Shown piece after piece: positions 63,701 through 64,000 of a DNA stretch of 64,000 nt. Made by a program: the position numbers and the translations under genes. The notes under the pieces were generated by a model. It worked only from the letters and a program-made list of their open reading frames with translations, was not told the origin of the DNA and searched no databases. The stretch comes from Marinobacter sp. 2_MG-2023. GTDB taxonomy: Bacteria; Pseudomonadota; Gammaproteobacteria; Pseudomonadales; Oleiphilaceae. Numbering within the stretch: the first letter of the stretch is position 1; each line of letters begins with the position of its first letter. The stretch spans positions 248,001 through 312,000 of the forward strand of contig NZ_JAUOPH010000003.1 in the NCBI RefSeq assembly GCF_030546935.1. Direction: 5' to 3'.

Positions 63701-64000
63701 CACGGCAGTCTTCCAAGCAAGAGCCGTCTTCGTATGAAAATGTAGTCCCGCTTACGCCTTCTGGAACGGAGTTGCCTTACTTCCCATCCTTGAAGATTGC
63801 TTGTGGCCACTTCAGAAGCAGTAACGCTGAAGAACCGGATTACAGGTCTATCGGATTGGGACACGGGCGAATAGAGCCAAATCGTCATTTCATCGCCAGA
63901 GCATCGGGTAACTCTATGAATGGCGGAAAGCAGCCGATTCACGATGGTGATTATCTGTTGCTTGAGCAGATCAACCCAAACCAAGCTGGATCGATCACAG
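60763..64000 (+). CDS. Methyltransferase - PLD nuclease - SF2 helicase - S24 fusion (3' end beyond window)
   Basis: An uninterrupted frame of 1079 codons to the window edge, starting at ATG 60763 after AAGGGA. Domain order: SAM methyltransferase (ILDAGCGSGRDA at 41-52, SAFDGS); PLD-type nuclease (His296-x-Lys298 in FHLKAYLF, GSSN at 318-321, Glu332); SF2 helicase (ATGLGKT at 423-429, DEFHH 512-516, TATPDRTD 538-545, QQIGRGLR 709-716); a DUF3427-like region; and the start of an S24 domain with Cys1014-Gly1015, Ser1051 (ASGNSMN) and HDGDYLLLE. The Cys-Gly and the spacing resemble UmuD (Cys24-Gly25, Ser60). The catalytic Lys would lie past the edge. 140 bases separate it from the preceding gene, with no terminator seen. 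Confidence 0.88.
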   Translation, partial: MQDTLSYYDSNADDFVESTFEVSMEDLYREFLPQIPEGGHILDAGCGSGRDALFFKKNGYRVSAFDGSKAITSLACQKTGLPIQNRSFSDVQESITYDGIWACASLLHLPLVELPRAIEQLWKALKPDGVFYMSFKIGQGERDHNGRHFTDADESIAEQWIQDLTDFEACQMWRTDDQRPDRNEQWLNILLTKAPASHQKLTTGGKEHHFLPKLCQAIKAADQVDMAVAFVKTTGLNLLFPDLVSALQRTPDPTRIRILTSDYLDITDTEALRKLVLLHDHGAQVRVYQSKGSSFHLKAYLFAGHVENQQMWGRAFIGSSNISRQALQDGLEWNYQVDFPPDSGYLEAASRFDELFQHPNVVPLTDNWIDEYEKRRKPPEQSLEPGSDETQEVPAPNEVQKEALEALDLTRVEGYRRGLVVLATGLGKTWLSAFDAVQMGARRILFVAHREEILYQAAETYLRIKPNSRVGFYMGKQRDRTVDILCASIQTLGKEVHLERFDPRHFDYIVVDEFHHAAAPVYHRLLSYFAPQFLLGLTATPDRTDRSDILSLCDDNLVFEYPLFEGVRGQFLVPFHYYGIYDETVDYTEIPWRNGKFDPNLLANKLATYGRAKHVFKVWSEQKQTRTLAFCVSRVHADFMASQFVKKGIKAAAVHGESEMSRGEALESLENGQLEVIFSVDLFNEGVDLPAIDTVLLLRPTESKILFLQQIGRGLRKSLATGKDKLVILDFVGNHQSFLHKPQALIGQAMNHRQLAEFARKAEKNQLDLPDGCFINYDLEVIDFLKALDHQGAEKDYQVLKDTLGRRPTLTEYYHFGASITKTRKLHGSWFGLVRDMDDLIDIETEILSRYEAFLLEVETTAMSKSFKMILLDAFQQLGGWRRPPKLSKLAQASWETLKRRPRLYQEIAASVKGVDGSSAQWQQYWKKNPVDHWTNKSPAVFEIENDQFKPVVGLEGDQVPTFEEMVQELIDYRLASYEARQSSKQEPSSYENVVPLTPSGTELPYFPSLKIACGHFRSSNAEEPDYRSIGLGHGRIEPNRHFIARASGNSMNGGKQPIHDGDYLLLEQINPNQAGSIT

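Overview
This 64 kb window reads as chromosome of a marine-type gammaproteobacterium. The gene families and several neighbourhoods (gacA-uvrC-pgsA, flgA/flgMN beside cheV-cheR, thiBPQ behind a TPP riboswitch, an Mla-like operon) resemble Marinobacter and relatives. That assignment is an inference from protein style and gene order; no 16S rRNA gene is present. Coding density is high. No stretch over 300 bases lacks a gene, and the longer gaps hold regulatory sites or tRNAs.

Layout. 1-7.2 kb: the 3' part of ligA, a large surface lipoprotein, a CBS protein, mnmC with an internal loss in its methyltransferase domain, and a periplasmic cyclophilin. 7.4-11.2 kb: flagellar late-gene control (flgN, flgM, flgA) and chemotaxis (cheV, cheR), with two well-matched sigma-28 promoters. 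11.2-16 kb: an MFS transporter, an NhaR-like regulator, a DUF7352-type small protein, a lipocalin, a double cupin, an isochorismatase-like hydrolase and tRNA-Ser(GGA). 16-25 kb: a chemoreceptor, an LtaS-like sulfatase-fold enzyme, and a tightly overlapping operon gtrA - GT2 - arnT-like - response regulator - histidine kinase. 25-36 kb: accessory metabolism. It includes a stress regulon (TetR, YghU-like GST, AhpD-like protein, HAD hydrolase, chromate transporter) tied together by two copies of the same tandem operator. 36-46 kb: gacA, uvrC, pgsA, an Mla-like phospholipid transport operon and the thiamine importer. 46-50 kb: an SbcD/SbcC-like nuclease pair. 50-55 kb: rhodanese, tRNA-Gly, tRNA-Cys, and an AraC regulator beside a Baeyer-Villiger monooxygenase and an alpha/beta hydrolase. 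54.6-57.3 kb: an M23 peptidase and a PcfJ-like protein.

57.3-64 kb looks like a defence-type island. It opens with gene debris, including a relic of an SbcC-like C-terminus about 80% identical to the intact protein 8 kb upstream. Three co-directional genes follow: a MazG-like nucleotide pyrophosphohydrolase; a PD-(D/E)XK nuclease fused to a DUF2075 helicase; and a very long protein, running off the window, that joins a methyltransferase, a PLD nuclease and an SF2 helicase. Both large proteins end in a LexA/UmuD-like S24 domain. In both, an apparent cleavage dipeptide (Ala-Gly or Cys-Gly) lies 37 residues before the serine nucleophile. This suggests two nuclease-helicases controlled by SOS-style self-cleavage, and it is the most interesting feature of the window.
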